Shown here: positions 8,870 through 17,074 of the stretch, piece after piece
Numbering within the stretch: the stretch's first letter is position 1
Layout: each line of letters begins with the position of its first letter
Assembly (NCBI RefSeq): GCF_030270585.1
Contig: NZ_BSYI01000032.1
Location: forward strand, 1-57,234
DNA: 57,234 bases
Reading direction: 5' to 3'
From: Paralimibaculum aggregatum
Lineage (GTDB): Bacteria > Pseudomonadota > Alphaproteobacteria > Rhodobacterales > Rhodobacteraceae
Translations under genes and position numbers: made by a program
The notes under the pieces: model-generated
Databases searched by the model: none
What the model was told of the DNA's origin: nothing
Seen by the model: the letters and a program-made list of their open reading frames with translations, nothing else

Positions 8870-10873
8870 TCAGCCCTCGCCATCGCGCTCCTTCAGATAA
8901 TCTTCGGTGGTGCGCACCTTCGGCCGCTCGCCGAAGCGGAACGGGGCGCTGTCGCCGTGATACTGCGCGCGGACCCGGCAGTCGTCGCACATCTGGATCA
9001 GCCGGGCATTGTCGGAGTTCCGGAACATCGCATGGGACGAGAGCTTCTCGGTGATCCGCTCGATGGTGGACTTCACGCCGAAGAGGGCGCCGCACTCGAT
9101 GCAGGCGAAGGGCTCCTCCTCCTTGAGCACGCGCGGCGCGAAGGCGGCGTCCGAGAGTTCGAGCTGCGGCACGAGGCGGATCGCCGTCTCCGGGCAGAGC
9201 CCTTCGCAGAGCCCGCACTGGATGCAGGCCTCCTCGCGGAAGCTGAGCTCAGGCCGGTCCGGGTTGTCGGAGAGCGCGCCGGTGGGGCAGAGCCCGGCGC
9301 AGGAGAGGCAGAGCGTGCAGGCATCGGTATCGACCAGCACCGCGCCATAGGGGGCGCCGGCGGGCAGCGGCACCGGCGCCTCCGGCACGCCGCCCGCCAG
9401 GGCCCGCGCGGCAAGGCGCACGGTCTCGCGCCGGCCGCCGACAGCGAGGATCGGCTCGCAGCCATGCGGCGCGGGCGCGGGGCCGTGCAGGATCTCCATC
9501 AGCGCGTCGGGATCGGCCTCGTCGATCAGGCGGAGCCGGCCGGCACCCTGCGGTGCGGCGGCGAGGATTGCCTCGGCCAGCGCGATCTGGCCCCCGATCA
9601 CCGCGCGCTCGGTCATCGGCGCGGCGAGGATGTCCACCGCCGAGAAGCCGAGCGCCAGCGCCGCCAGCATCTCGGCATGGCCGAAGCTCGCGAGCGCCGC
9701 GATCTCCATCGGCACCACCGCGCCGGGCAGCCCGCGCCCGTGCCGCGCGCCGAGGCGGATCATCTCGGCGCCGTGGCCCTCGTGCACCAGCAGCCGCGGG
9801 CCCTCGCCGCCGGCGGCGCGGAACGCCTCGGCCATCGCCCGCATCCGCCGGAAGAGATGCGCGACCGGGGGCTCCTCGGTGGCCGCCGCGCCGGAGGGGC
9901 AGACCGCCGAGCAGGCGCCGCAGCCGGCGCAGACCCCGGTATCGATGGTGACATGCTCGCCGGCCGGGCTGATCGCGCCGGTGGGGCAGACATCGAGGCA
10001 GCGCGTGCAGCCGGTCTGCTCGGCGCGGGAATGGGCGCAGAGGCTCTCGGTCAGGCGGATGTGGAGCGGCTTCTCGAAGGTGCCGGTGAGCTGCGCCGCC
10101 TCGAACAGCACGCGCTCCACCGCCAGCGGGTCGCACGGGTCGGCGCGCAGATAGCCGTCGCGCTTCTCCGGGGCGGGCACCAGCGGCGTGCCGCCGGAGA
10201 GGTCCACCACGATGTCGCAGGCCGAGCGGGCGCCATCGGCCGGCTTGCCGAAGGCGCGCGCGCCCCGCCCCGCCGGGGCGAGCTCGGCGAAGGCATCCAC
10301 GGTGAGCTCGAAGCGCCCAAGCGAGCCCGCGAGATTGCGGATCCGCCCCGTCACCACATCCGCCCCGGCCGGCGGCGCGGCGATCTCGGGCCGGTCGGTC
10401 AGCATCACGGTGACCGTCAGCACCTCGGCCAGCCGGGCGGCGGCGGGCAGGGCAACCGCCTCCGCGCCATAGACGAGGCAGAGCCCGGCGCTCTCGACAT
10501 CGAAGAGCGGCAGATCCGGCGCCGGCAGGCGGGCATCGGCGACCAGCGCCGCCATCTTCGGGCCGACCGCCTCGCCCGGCCCGGCCCAGCCGGCGCGGTC
10601 GCGGATGTCGACCCAGCCGAGCCGCTCCATGGCCGCCGCATCCTCGGCAATCTCGGCGAAGCGCGCAGCCTCCTGCTCGCAGGCGACGAGCACCGGCCCC
10701 GGCCTGGACAGCGCCTCGGCCACCACCCCCGCCTCGGCCCGGCAGAGCTCGGCGTGCAGCCGCGAGCAGGCCAGCCCGGTGCCCCTGGCGATGGCCGCGG
10801 CGTCCGGCGCCATGCTGCCCCGGCAGTCGCAGAGCAGGAGCCGCGCCTTGTCGAGGGCCACGATCTCGGCCAT
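8870..10873 (-). CDS. multi-[4Fe-4S] ferredoxin-type protein of the formate dehydrogenase region
   Basis: 667 residues, no signal peptide, no membrane segment. Two pairs of ferredoxin clusters are visible: Cys279/289/292/296 and Cys315/318/321/325, then Cys519/522/525/529 and Cys550/553/556/560, all ending in CP. Two CxxC pairs follow (591/594 and 629/632) that look like a zinc-ribbon or a further Fe-S site. The N-terminal 270 residues resemble no domain I can name, but hold a LLLCDCRGS segment. The start at 10873 has GGGAGGACGAGAC in front. It is divergent from DUF3305/DUF3306. Homologues travel with formate dehydrogenases of this type. A cytoplasmic electron carrier or a cofactor-insertion partner are both possible. 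Confidence 0.8.
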   Translation of the reverse strand: MAEIVALDKARLLLCDCRGSMAPDAAAIARGTGLACSRLHAELCRAEAGVVAEALSRPGPVLVACEQEAARFAEIAEDAAAMERLGWVDIRDRAGWAGPGEAVGPKMAALVADARLPAPDLPLFDVESAGLCLVYGAEAVALPAAARLAEVLTVTVMLTDRPEIAAPPAGADVVTGRIRNLAGSLGRFELTVDAFAELAPAGRGARAFGKPADGARSACDIVVDLSGGTPLVPAPEKRDGYLRADPCDPLAVERVLFEAAQLTGTFEKPLHIRLTESLCAHSRAEQTGCTRCLDVCPTGAISPAGEHVTIDTGVCAGCGACSAVCPSGAAATEEPPVAHLFRRMRAMAEAFRAAGGEGPRLLVHEGHGAEMIRLGARHGRGLPGAVVPMEIAALASFGHAEMLAALALGFSAVDILAAPMTERAVIGGQIALAEAILAAAPQGAGRLRLIDEADPDALMEILHGPAPAPHGCEPILAVGGRRETVRLAARALAGGVPEAPVPLPAGAPYGAVLVDTDACTLCLSCAGLCPTGALSDNPDRPELSFREEACIQCGLCEGLCPETAIRLVPQLELSDAAFAPRVLKEEEPFACIECGALFGVKSTIERITEKLSSHAMFRNSDNARLIQMCDDCRVRAQYHGDSAPFRFGERPKVRTTEDYLKERDGEG

Positions 10874-10979
10874 GTCTCGTCCTCCCATGATTTGCCCGGA
10901 GCCTAGCCCAAGCCCGGCCCTGCGCAAGCCCATCTGCATGCGGCCCCGGCGGCCGCCGGCGCAATTGTGCAGTCTGCGC

Positions 10980-11036
10980 TTGGAAAACCCCGGCGATCCC
11001 CTCCATATATGCAGCGGAGCCCTGCTGCGGCAGGGC
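10980..11036 (+). promoter_or_regulatory. candidate promoter and 5' leader hairpin of the DUF3305 operon
   Basis: TTGGAA (10980-10985) followed after 18 bases by CATATA (11004-11009) gives a weak sigma70-like promoter in the divergent spacer. Directly downstream, GCCCTGC-TGCG-GCAGGGC (11019-11036) forms a perfect 7-bp stem just before the ribosome site AGGAA and the ATG at 11051. The hairpin would sit near the mRNA 5' end, where it could affect stability. Activity is not shown. Confidence 0.3.
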
Positions 11037-11050
11037 CGGGAGGAACAGAG

Positions 11051-11623
11051 ATGTCGGAGCTCGAGAAGACCGCGGTGATCCCGCTCGGTGTGGTGCTGCG
11101 CAAGCAGCCGGGGGTGACGCGCTGGGCGCGCTGGGTGTGGCGCGCCGCGGCGGTGCTGCCCGGCGCCGGCCCGGCAAGCTGGCACGTGATGCGCCGCGAC
11201 GGCGAGGCGGTGGAGTATCACGCCGCGACCCTGCCGCTCGAGCTGCACCGGGCCGAGACCGAGGCCTACCGCGTCGCGCTCTCCAACCAGCCGCCGGTGG
11301 TCTATGTCGTGCTGCGCCCGGCCGAGGAGGACGATACCGACGCGCCGGAGGAGATGCGGGTGCATTGCGTCACCGCCTCGCCCTTCGATGCGCAGGACTA
11401 TCTCGACAGCGGCGAGGAGCTGGTCGAGCCGGTGCCGATGCCGCCGGCGCTGATCGCCTGGGTCGGGTCCTTCGTCGACCGCCACCATGTCGACCAGCCC
11501 TTCAAGAAGCGCCGGCGCGACCGGGTGCGCATCGACGATACCGAGGACGGGCGCGGCGATCCGCGGATCCGGCAGGAGGCCGACGTCTTCCGCAGCCCGG
11601 CCGGCCGGCGGCGTCTGCAATGA
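11051..11623 (+). CDS. DUF3305 domain-containing protein
   Basis: 190 residues, soluble, starting MSELEKTAVIPLGVVLRKQ with a characteristic GVTRWARWVW and a central ALSNQPPVVYVVLR. These features fit DUF3305, found almost only next to formate dehydrogenases in proteobacteria. GGGAGG precedes the ATG. The stop overlaps the start of DUF3306 by four bases (ATGA), so the two are translationally coupled and probably act together. The likely role is in formate dehydrogenase assembly; no mechanism is known to me. Confidence 0.8.
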   Translation: MSELEKTAVIPLGVVLRKQPGVTRWARWVWRAAAVLPGAGPASWHVMRRDGEAVEYHAATLPLELHRAETEAYRVALSNQPPVVYVVLRPAEEDDTDAPEEMRVHCVTASPFDAQDYLDSGEELVEPVPMPPALIAWVGSFVDRHHVDQPFKKRRRDRVRIDDTEDGRGDPRIRQEADVFRSPAGRRRLQ

Positions 11624-12246
11624 GCGGCGGGGACAGCGACGGCGAGGGCATGCTCTCGCGCTGGTCGCGGCGCAAGCGCGCGGCGGCGGCGGAGCCGGAA
11701 GCGGAGCCCGCGGCGGCCGTGCCCGCCGGGCCGGAGCCCGCAGCCGAACCGGAGCCGGAGAAGACCGACGAGGAAATCCTCGCCGAGCACGGCCTGCCCG
11801 ATCCGGACGATCTGAAGCCGGGCGACGACATCCGCGGCTTCATGAACAAGGCGATCCCGACGCGGCTGCGCAACCGTGCGCTGCGCAAGCTCTGGGTGTC
11901 CAACCCGGTGCTCGCCAATCTCGACGGGCTGGTGGACTATGGCGAGGACTTCACCGATGCCGCGACGGTGGTAGAGAACCTTGCCAGCGCCTGGGAGGTC
12001 GGCCGCGGCTATCCCAAGCCCGAACCCGTGCCCGAACGAGAGCCCGAGGCAGAGGACGGGGACCAGCCTGCCGACACGCCCGAGGCGGGCGGCGCGGAGC
12101 CGGCACCGGAGGCGGCGAATGCCGAGCCCGATGCCGAATCGCCGGCCCTCGAACCGCCCGCGCCGCCCTCCGCACCGGCCTCCGGCGGCCTGGCGAGGGC
12201 GCCGCGCCGGATGCGTTTCGCGATCGGCGAGAGCGAGACCGGCTGA
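11620..12246 (+). CDS. DUF3306 domain-containing protein
   Basis: 208 residues. It opens with MLSRWSRRK, has an acidic EPEAEPAA-type linker (about 22-50), a conserved block LPDPDDLKPGDDIRGFM...PTRLRNRALRKLW (about 60-95), and a long Pro/Glu/Ala-rich tail before a basic end. The block is the DUF3306 signature. It is coupled to DUF3305 by overlap. The Pro/Glu tracts are probably disordered and belong to a pattern seen elsewhere in this window. The role is inferred to be formate dehydrogenase maturation. Confidence 0.8.
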   Translation: MSGGDSDGEGMLSRWSRRKRAAAAEPEAEPAAAVPAGPEPAAEPEPEKTDEEILAEHGLPDPDDLKPGDDIRGFMNKAIPTRLRNRALRKLWVSNPVLANLDGLVDYGEDFTDAATVVENLASAWEVGRGYPKPEPVPEREPEAEDGDQPADTPEAGGAEPAPEAANAEPDAESPALEPPAPPSAPASGGLARAPRRMRFAIGESETG

Positions 12247-12434
12247 GCCGTCCCGCACTGCCGCATGGCCTTGCAACCACCCGGCCGAACCGGTTTCCAC
12301 GGCTTTTTCATCGTATTTCCGGAATGATCATGCGCGATCTGCAAGTCGGCAGCGGCCCGGGCCGAAGTCGGCGCTGCGTCGCGATGCCGATAACGGCGAC
12401 CGGTTTGCTCGCCTTCTGCGTGTCGCGACTTTCA

Positions 12435-12447
12435 TTACCCTGGGTAA
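12435..12447. promoter_or_regulatory. palindrome TTACCC-T-GGGTAA upstream of the fdh operon
   Basis: A perfect 6+6 inverted repeat with a one-base centre, in the 325-bp gene-free spacer between DUF3306 and torD. This spacer is much more AT-rich than the surrounding genes, as expected of a control region. The palindrome could be a dimeric regulator's half-site pair; the regulator is unknown. Confidence 0.35.
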
Positions 12448-12472
12448 ATTCGCAGATGCGGTAAATCTGACT

Positions 12473-12502
12473 AATTGAATCATATATATTATTCGATTGA
12501 CG
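12473..12502 (+). promoter_or_regulatory. inverted repeat overlapping a candidate -35 element of the fdh operon
   Basis: AATTGAAT (12473-12480) and ATTCGATT (12491-12498) are inverted copies with one mismatch, separated by the AT-only-like centre CATATATATT. The right arm overlaps TTGACG (12497-12502), a good -35 hexamer; a matching -10 is weak (TAGCGT at 12519-12524, spacer 16). A repressor or activator bound here would sit at the core promoter for torD-fdh. The rest of 12247-12571 holds no gene that I can see. Confidence 0.4.
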
Positions 12503-12515
12503 GCGGCCCGGCTTT

Positions 12516-12537
12516 TGCTAGCGTTGTCTGGCTAGCA
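12516..12537 (+). promoter_or_regulatory. inverted repeat TGCTAGC-N8-GCTAGCA in the torD leader
   Basis: Two 7-base arms are perfectly complementary across GTTGTCTG, 35 bases before the torD ATG. It could be a second operator or a short mRNA hairpin ahead of the ribosome site GGGAGAA. It overlaps the weak -10 candidate. Confidence 0.35.
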
Positions 12538-12571
12538 GAGCGCGCCAAAAGAACGCGCGAATGGGAGAACA

Positions 12572-13180
12572 ATGGCACAAGCCGGTCAGACAGCCCTGGC
12601 CGTTGCGGAGGAAGACATCCTCCGGGCGGACCTTTACGATATGATGGCGGCGCTCCTCGCGCATCCCCCGAACCGGGCCCTGCTCGATCGGGTCGCACGG
12701 CTTTCGGGCGACGAGACCACGCTCGGCAAGGCGGTGGGCGCGCTGTCGCGCCTGGCGCGGGCGACCACGGAGAAGGCGGCGGAGCGGGAGTTCAACGCGC
12801 TCTTCATCGGCCTCGCACGCGGCGAGCTGCTGCCCTATGCGAGCTATTACCTCACCGGCTTCCTCAACGAGAAGCCGCTGGCCCTGCTGCGCTCCGACAT
12901 GCGCCGGCTGCAGATCACCCGGGCGCCCAATGTCTACGAGCCGGAGGACAACATCGCCTCGCTCTGCGAGATGATGGCCGGGCTGATCCGCGGCCGCTTC
13001 GGCCAGCCGGCGGAGCTCGCCACGCAGCGCGATTTCTTCTCGGCGCATCTCGGCCCCTGGGCGGAGCATTTCTTCACCGATCTCGAGGGCGCGGAAGGCT
13101 CGGTCTTCTATGCGCCGGTCGGCTCGGTGGGCCGCGCCTTCATGGCGATCGAGCGCGAGGCCTTCCGCATGGGCGCCTGA
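12572..13180 (+). CDS. TorD/DmsD-family molybdoenzyme chaperone
   Basis: 202 residues, all helical in character. Motifs of the TorD/DmsD/NarJ family are present: an N-terminal helix DLYDMMAALL, EREFNALFIGLARGELLPYASYY (family E...LF.G...G..LPPYaSvy signature) and an end-helix with FYAPVGSVGRAF. These chaperones bind the twin-arginine signal of a specific molybdoenzyme and hold it until the cofactor is inserted. Lying directly upstream of the TAT peptide and the catalytic subunit, its client is almost certainly the formate dehydrogenase. GGGAGAACA precedes the ATG. Confidence 0.88.
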   Translation: MAQAGQTALAVAEEDILRADLYDMMAALLAHPPNRALLDRVARLSGDETTLGKAVGALSRLARATTEKAAEREFNALFIGLARGELLPYASYYLTGFLNEKPLALLRSDMRRLQITRAPNVYEPEDNIASLCEMMAGLIRGRFGQPAELATQRDFFSAHLGPWAEHFFTDLEGAEGSVFYAPVGSVGRAFMAIEREAFRMGA

Positions 13181-13205
13181 ACGCGGCGCGCGGGAAACGA
13201 CGGCA

Positions 13206-13259
13206 CGACGAGACGCGACAAGACGACGAGACAGAGACGAGACGAGACGACGAGACAGA
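13206..13259 (+). repeat. purine-rich GACGA/GACAGA tandem-like repeat in the torD-TAT peptide spacer
   Basis: Degenerate repeats of CGACGAGAC fill the spacer. A 14-base unit, GACGACGAGACAGA, occurs exactly at 13222-13235 and again at 13246-13259 (period 24). The tract ends two bases before the ribosome site AAAGGAG. It is slippage-prone and unstructured, and could tune translation of the next gene. Confidence 0.75.
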
Positions 13260-13272
13260 AAGGAGTGAGACA

Positions 13273-13455
13273 ATGTCGGACGAGAAAGCGGCCAGCCGCC
13301 GCGACTTTCTGAAGCTCGCGGCAACCGCGGCCCCGGCTGCGGCCGTGGCGGCGGTGGCCGGCGGCACGGCCGAGGCGGCCGCGCCGGAGACCGCGACATC
13401 GGGTCTGCGCAAGACCGAGCATGTCGAGAAATATCTGGAGAGCGCCCGCTTCTGA
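13273..13455 (+). CDS. formate dehydrogenase region TAT-signal peptide protein
   Basis: Only 60 residues: a twin-arginine motif SRRDFLKLA (Arg9, Arg10), a hydrophobic Ala-rich stretch, an AEAAAP cleavage-like site, and a tail LRKTEHVEKYLESARF. This matches the small 'formate dehydrogenase region TAT target' type (TIGR02811-like) found beside FDH alpha genes. It may be a small exported subunit or an assembly partner. Strong AAAGGAGTGAG site 5 bases before the ATG. Its size makes it easy to miss in annotation. Confidence 0.8.
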   Translation: MSDEKAASRRDFLKLAATAAPAAAVAAVAGGTAEAAAPETATSGLRKTEHVEKYLESARF

Positions 13456-13549
13456 GGCGCCCTCCGGCCCCGGGTGACGGTTGCGTGACGCCCCGATCCC
13501 GATGCGTACCAAGACGCCGGGCCTGGCCCGGTACTCCAGGGAGAGAACC

Positions 13550-16450
13550 ATGCTGAGGAAGAAGACCAACGGGGTTGCGGGACGCCCCCGGCAGATGTCG
13601 CCCCTCGCACAGGCTGCGAATACCGCCGTCGACCGGCGCGCCTTCCTGCGCGGCTCCGGGCTCGCGATCGGCGGGCTCGCGGCGCTCGGCGCCACCGGCG
13701 GAACCGTGACGCGCGCCGAAGCCGCCAGCGCGGCCGGCGGCAAGGTCGAGATCCGGAAATCCGTCTGCACGCACTGCTCGGTCGGCTGCACCGTGCTCGC
13801 GGAGGTGTCGGACGGCGTCTGGGTCGGGCAGGAGCCCGGCTGGGACAGCCCGTTCAACCTGGGCGCGCACTGCGCCAAGGGCGCCTCGGTGCGCGAGCAC
13901 GCCCATGGCGAGCGCCGCCTGAAATACCCCATGAAGATGCAGAACGGCGAATGGGTTCGCATGTCGTGGGAAGATGCCATCAACGAGATCGGCGATGGCA
14001 TGCTGAAGATCCGCGAGGAGAGCGGCCCGGATTCGGTCTACTGGCTCGGCTCGGCCAAGCACAACAACGAGCAGGCCTATCTCTTCCGCAAGTTCGCCGC
14101 CTACTGGGGGACCAACAACGTCGACCACCAGGCGCGGATCTGTCACTCGACCACGGTCGCGGGTGTTGCCAACACCTGGGGCTACGGCGCGATGACCAAC
14201 AGCTACAACGATATCCACAATTCCCAGGCGATCTTCGTGATCGGCGGCAACCCGGCCGAGGCGCATCCGGTCTCGCTGCTGCACCTGCTGAAGGCCAAGG
14301 AGGAGCGCAACGCGCCGCTGATCGTCTGCGATCCGCGCTTCACCCGCACCGCGGCGCATGCCGACGAGTATGTCCGCTTCCGGCCCGGCACCGACGTGGC
14401 GCTGATCTGGGGCATCCTCTGGCACATCTTCGACAACGGCTGGGAGGACAAGGAGTTCATCCGCACCCGCGTCTGGGGGATGGACCAGATCCGGGCCGAG
14501 GTCGCGAAATGGACGCCGGAGGAGACCGAGCGGGTTACCGGCACCCCGGGCAGCCAGCTCAAGCGCGTGGCGCGGACGCTGGTGAACAACCGGCCCGGCA
14601 CCGTGATCTGGTGCATGGGCGGCACCCAGCACACCAACGGCAACAACAACACCCGCGCCTATTGCGTGCTGCAGCTCGCGCTCGGCAACATGGGCATCTC
14701 GGGCGGCGGCACCAACATCTTCCGCGGCCATGACAACGTGCAGGGCGCGACCGATCTCGGCGTGCTGAGCCACACGCTGCCGGGCTATTACGGGCTGAAG
14801 ACCGGCTCGTGGAAACACTGGGCGCGCGTCTGGGCCGGCGAGAAGACCGCCAGCGAGAAGGCGGAGGACGAGTACAACTTCATCCTCGGCCAGTTCGGCT
14901 CCAAGGAGCTGATGGAGAGCAAGGGCATCCCGGTGTCGCGCTGGATCGACGGCGTGCTCGAGGATGCGGCCAACATCGACCAGCCGAACAATCTCCGCGC
15001 CATGGTGCTGTGGGGCCACGCGCCCAACTCGCAGACCCGCCTGGTCGAGATGAACCAGGCGATGAACAAGCTCGACATGCTGGTGGTGATCGACCCGTAT
15101 CCGACGGTCTCGGCGATCCTGCACGACCGCAAGGACGGGGTCTATCTGCTGCCGGCCTGCACGCAGTTCGAGACCCGCGGCTCGGTGACCGCGTCGAACC
15201 GCTCGCTGCAGTGGCGGGAGCAGGTGGTCGACCCGCTCTTCGAGAGCAAGTCGGACCACGAGATCATCTATCTGTTCGCCGAGAAGTTCGGGTTCGCCGA
15301 AAGGTTCTTCCAGAACATCGCGATGGACAGCGAGACCGAGCCGAATGTCGAGGACATCACCCGCGAGTTCAACGCGGGGATGTGGACGGTGGGCTATACC
15401 GGCCAGTCGCCGGAGCGCATCAAGCTCCACATGGAGTACCAGCACACCTTCGACCGGACCACGCTGCAGGCCGTCGGCGGCCCGGCGGACGGCGACTATT
15501 ACGGCATGCCCTGGCCCTGCTGGGGGACCGCCGAGATGGGCCATCCCGGCACGCCGAACCTCTACGACATGTCGAAGCCGGTTTCCGAGGGCGGGCTCAC
15601 CTTCCGCGCCCGCTTCGGCACCGAGCGCGACGGCGACAACCTGCTCGCCGAGGGGGTCTACTCGGCCGGCTCGGAGATCCAGGACGGCTATCCCGAGTTC
15701 ACCATGCAGATGCTGATGGATCTCGGCTGGGACGGCGACCTGACCGACGAGGAGCGGGCCGCCATCGACGGGGTCGCGGGGCCGAAGACCAACTGGAAGA
15801 CCGACCTCTCCGGCGGCATCCAGCGGGTCGCGATCAAGCACGAGTGTGCGCCCTTCGGCAATGCCAAGGCCCGGGCCGTGGTGTGGACCTTCCCGGATCC
15901 GGTGCCGCTGCACCGCGAGCCGCTCTACACCCCGCGGCGCGACCTGGTGGCCGACTACCCGACCTATGACGACCGCAAGGCCTATCGCCTGCCGACGAAA
16001 TACGCCTCGATCCAGGCCGTCGACCATGCCGGCGAGTACCCGATGGTGCTCACCTCCGGCCGGCTCGTGGAGTATGAGGGCGGCGGCGACGAGACCCGCT
16101 CCAACCCCTGGCTCGCGGAGCTCCAGCAGGAGATGTTCGTCGAGGTGAACCCCTTCGATGCCAACAATCTCGGCATCAAGGACGGTGAGCAGGTCTGGGT
16201 CGAGGGTCCCGAGAAGGGCCGCGTGAAGGTTGCCGCCATGGTCACCGAGCGCGTCGGCCGCGGGGTCGCCTTCATGCCCTTCCACTTCGGCGGGCATTTC
16301 CAGGGCGAGGATCGCCGGTCGCACTATCCGAAGGGGGCCGACCCCTATGTGCTCGGCGAGAGCTCCAACACCGCGCAGACCTATGGCTACGACTCCGTCA
16401 CGCAGATGCAGGAGACCAAGGCCACGCTCTGCAAGATCATGAAAGCGTAA
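13550..16450 (+). CDS. fdhA: formate dehydrogenase catalytic subunit alpha, Cys type, TAT-exported
   Basis: 966 residues. A twin-arginine signal is present (DRRAFLRGSG, Arg29-Arg30) and the likely cleavage is near residue 60. The [4Fe-4S] ligands are Cys73, Cys76, Cys80 and Cys108. The metal-site residue is Cys198 in RICHSTTVAG, where selenoenzymes have Sec, with the adjacent His199. Molybdopterin-dinucleotide domains follow, and the C-terminal molydop-binding barrel is intact. It oxidises formate to CO2 with Mo- or W-bis-PGD, in the periplasm by its signal. The ATG at 13550 has GGGAGAGAA in front; an upstream TTG (13481) would only add 23 residues before it. It is followed by the beta subunit 13 bases later. 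Confidence 0.93.
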   Translation: MLRKKTNGVAGRPRQMSPLAQAANTAVDRRAFLRGSGLAIGGLAALGATGGTVTRAEAASAAGGKVEIRKSVCTHCSVGCTVLAEVSDGVWVGQEPGWDSPFNLGAHCAKGASVREHAHGERRLKYPMKMQNGEWVRMSWEDAINEIGDGMLKIREESGPDSVYWLGSAKHNNEQAYLFRKFAAYWGTNNVDHQARICHSTTVAGVANTWGYGAMTNSYNDIHNSQAIFVIGGNPAEAHPVSLLHLLKAKEERNAPLIVCDPRFTRTAAHADEYVRFRPGTDVALIWGILWHIFDNGWEDKEFIRTRVWGMDQIRAEVAKWTPEETERVTGTPGSQLKRVARTLVNNRPGTVIWCMGGTQHTNGNNNTRAYCVLQLALGNMGISGGGTNIFRGHDNVQGATDLGVLSHTLPGYYGLKTGSWKHWARVWAGEKTASEKAEDEYNFILGQFGSKELMESKGIPVSRWIDGVLEDAANIDQPNNLRAMVLWGHAPNSQTRLVEMNQAMNKLDMLVVIDPYPTVSAILHDRKDGVYLLPACTQFETRGSVTASNRSLQWREQVVDPLFESKSDHEIIYLFAEKFGFAERFFQNIAMDSETEPNVEDITREFNAGMWTVGYTGQSPERIKLHMEYQHTFDRTTLQAVGGPADGDYYGMPWPCWGTAEMGHPGTPNLYDMSKPVSEGGLTFRARFGTERDGDNLLAEGVYSAGSEIQDGYPEFTMQMLMDLGWDGDLTDEERAAIDGVAGPKTNWKTDLSGGIQRVAIKHECAPFGNAKARAVVWTFPDPVPLHREPLYTPRRDLVADYPTYDDRKAYRLPTKYASIQAVDHAGEYPMVLTSGRLVEYEGGGDETRSNPWLAELQQEMFVEVNPFDANNLGIKDGEQVWVEGPEKGRVKVAAMVTERVGRGVAFMPFHFGGHFQGEDRRSHYPKGADPYVLGESSNTAQTYGYDSVTQMQETKATLCKIMKA

Positions 16451-16463
16451 GGAGGCGTAACTC

Positions 16464-17057
16464 ATGGCACGCGCAAAATTCCTTTGCGACGCCGAGCGCT
16501 GCATCGAGTGCAACGCCTGCGTCACTGCCTGCAAGAACGAGCACGAGGTGCCCTGGGGCATCAACCGGCGCCGGGTCGTCACGATCAACGACGGCAAGCC
16601 CGGCGAGCGGTCGATCTCGGTCGCCTGCATGCACTGCTCGGATGCGCCCTGCATGGCCGTCTGCCCGGTCGACTGCTTCTACCAGACCGATGACGGCGTG
16701 GTCCTGCACTCCAAGGACCTCTGCATCGGCTGCGGCTACTGCTTCTATGCCTGCCCCTTCGGCGCGCCGCAGTATCCGCAGGCGGGCAATTTCGGCAGCC
16801 GCGGCAAGATGGACAAGTGCACCTTCTGCAACGGCGGCCCGGAGGCGGACACCTCCAACGCCGAGTTCCAGAAATACGGCCGCAACCGGATCGCGGAAGG
16901 CAAGCTGCCGATCTGCGCCGAGATGTGTGCCACCAAGGCGCTGCTGGCCGGGGACGGTGACGACGTCTCCGACATCTACCGCCAGCGCGTCGTCGCCCGC
17001 GGCTTCGGCTCGGGCGCCTGGGGCTGGGGCACCGCCTACGACAGCAAGGCCAACTGA
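16464..17057 (+). CDS. fdh3B: formate dehydrogenase FDH3-type iron-sulfur subunit beta
   Basis: 197 residues with the sixteen cysteines of four [4Fe-4S] clusters in polyferredoxin order: 13/16/19/23, 55/58/63/67, 87/90/93/97 and 119/122/151/155. It passes electrons from the alpha subunit to the cytochrome b anchor. It lacks its own signal and a C-terminal anchor helix (as in FdnH), so it is expected to be co-exported with the TAT-bearing alpha subunit. GGAGG lies upstream. The two hairpins at 17075-17153 follow the stop. Confidence 0.92.
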   Translation: MARAKFLCDAERCIECNACVTACKNEHEVPWGINRRRVVTINDGKPGERSISVACMHCSDAPCMAVCPVDCFYQTDDGVVLHSKDLCIGCGYCFYACPFGAPQYPQAGNFGSRGKMDKCTFCNGGPEADTSNAEFQKYGRNRIAEGKLPICAEMCATKALLAGDGDDVSDIYRQRVVARGFGSGAWGWGTAYDSKAN

Positions 17058-17074
17058 GCCATCGTTCCGGTGGC

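Noticed and set aside
6725-10906. A 1393-codon open frame on the plus strand across the mrp-ligase-ferredoxin region
   Set aside because: It is antisense to genes with clear motifs; its translation is Arg/Gly/His-rich without domain character. Long antisense frames are expected in very GC-rich DNA.
13481-13549. TTG start that would lengthen FdhA by 23 residues
   Set aside because: The ATG at 13550 has a good ribosome site and the TAT signal begins soon after it.
14141-14143. Selenocysteine codon in formate dehydrogenase
   Set aside because: The codon is TGT (Cys198), not TGA, and there is no SECIS-like requirement.
12518-16654. A 1378-codon minus-strand frame opposite torD and fdhA
   Set aside because: It shadows two well-supported genes; its translation has no recognisable family and only composition typical of antisense GC-rich DNA.
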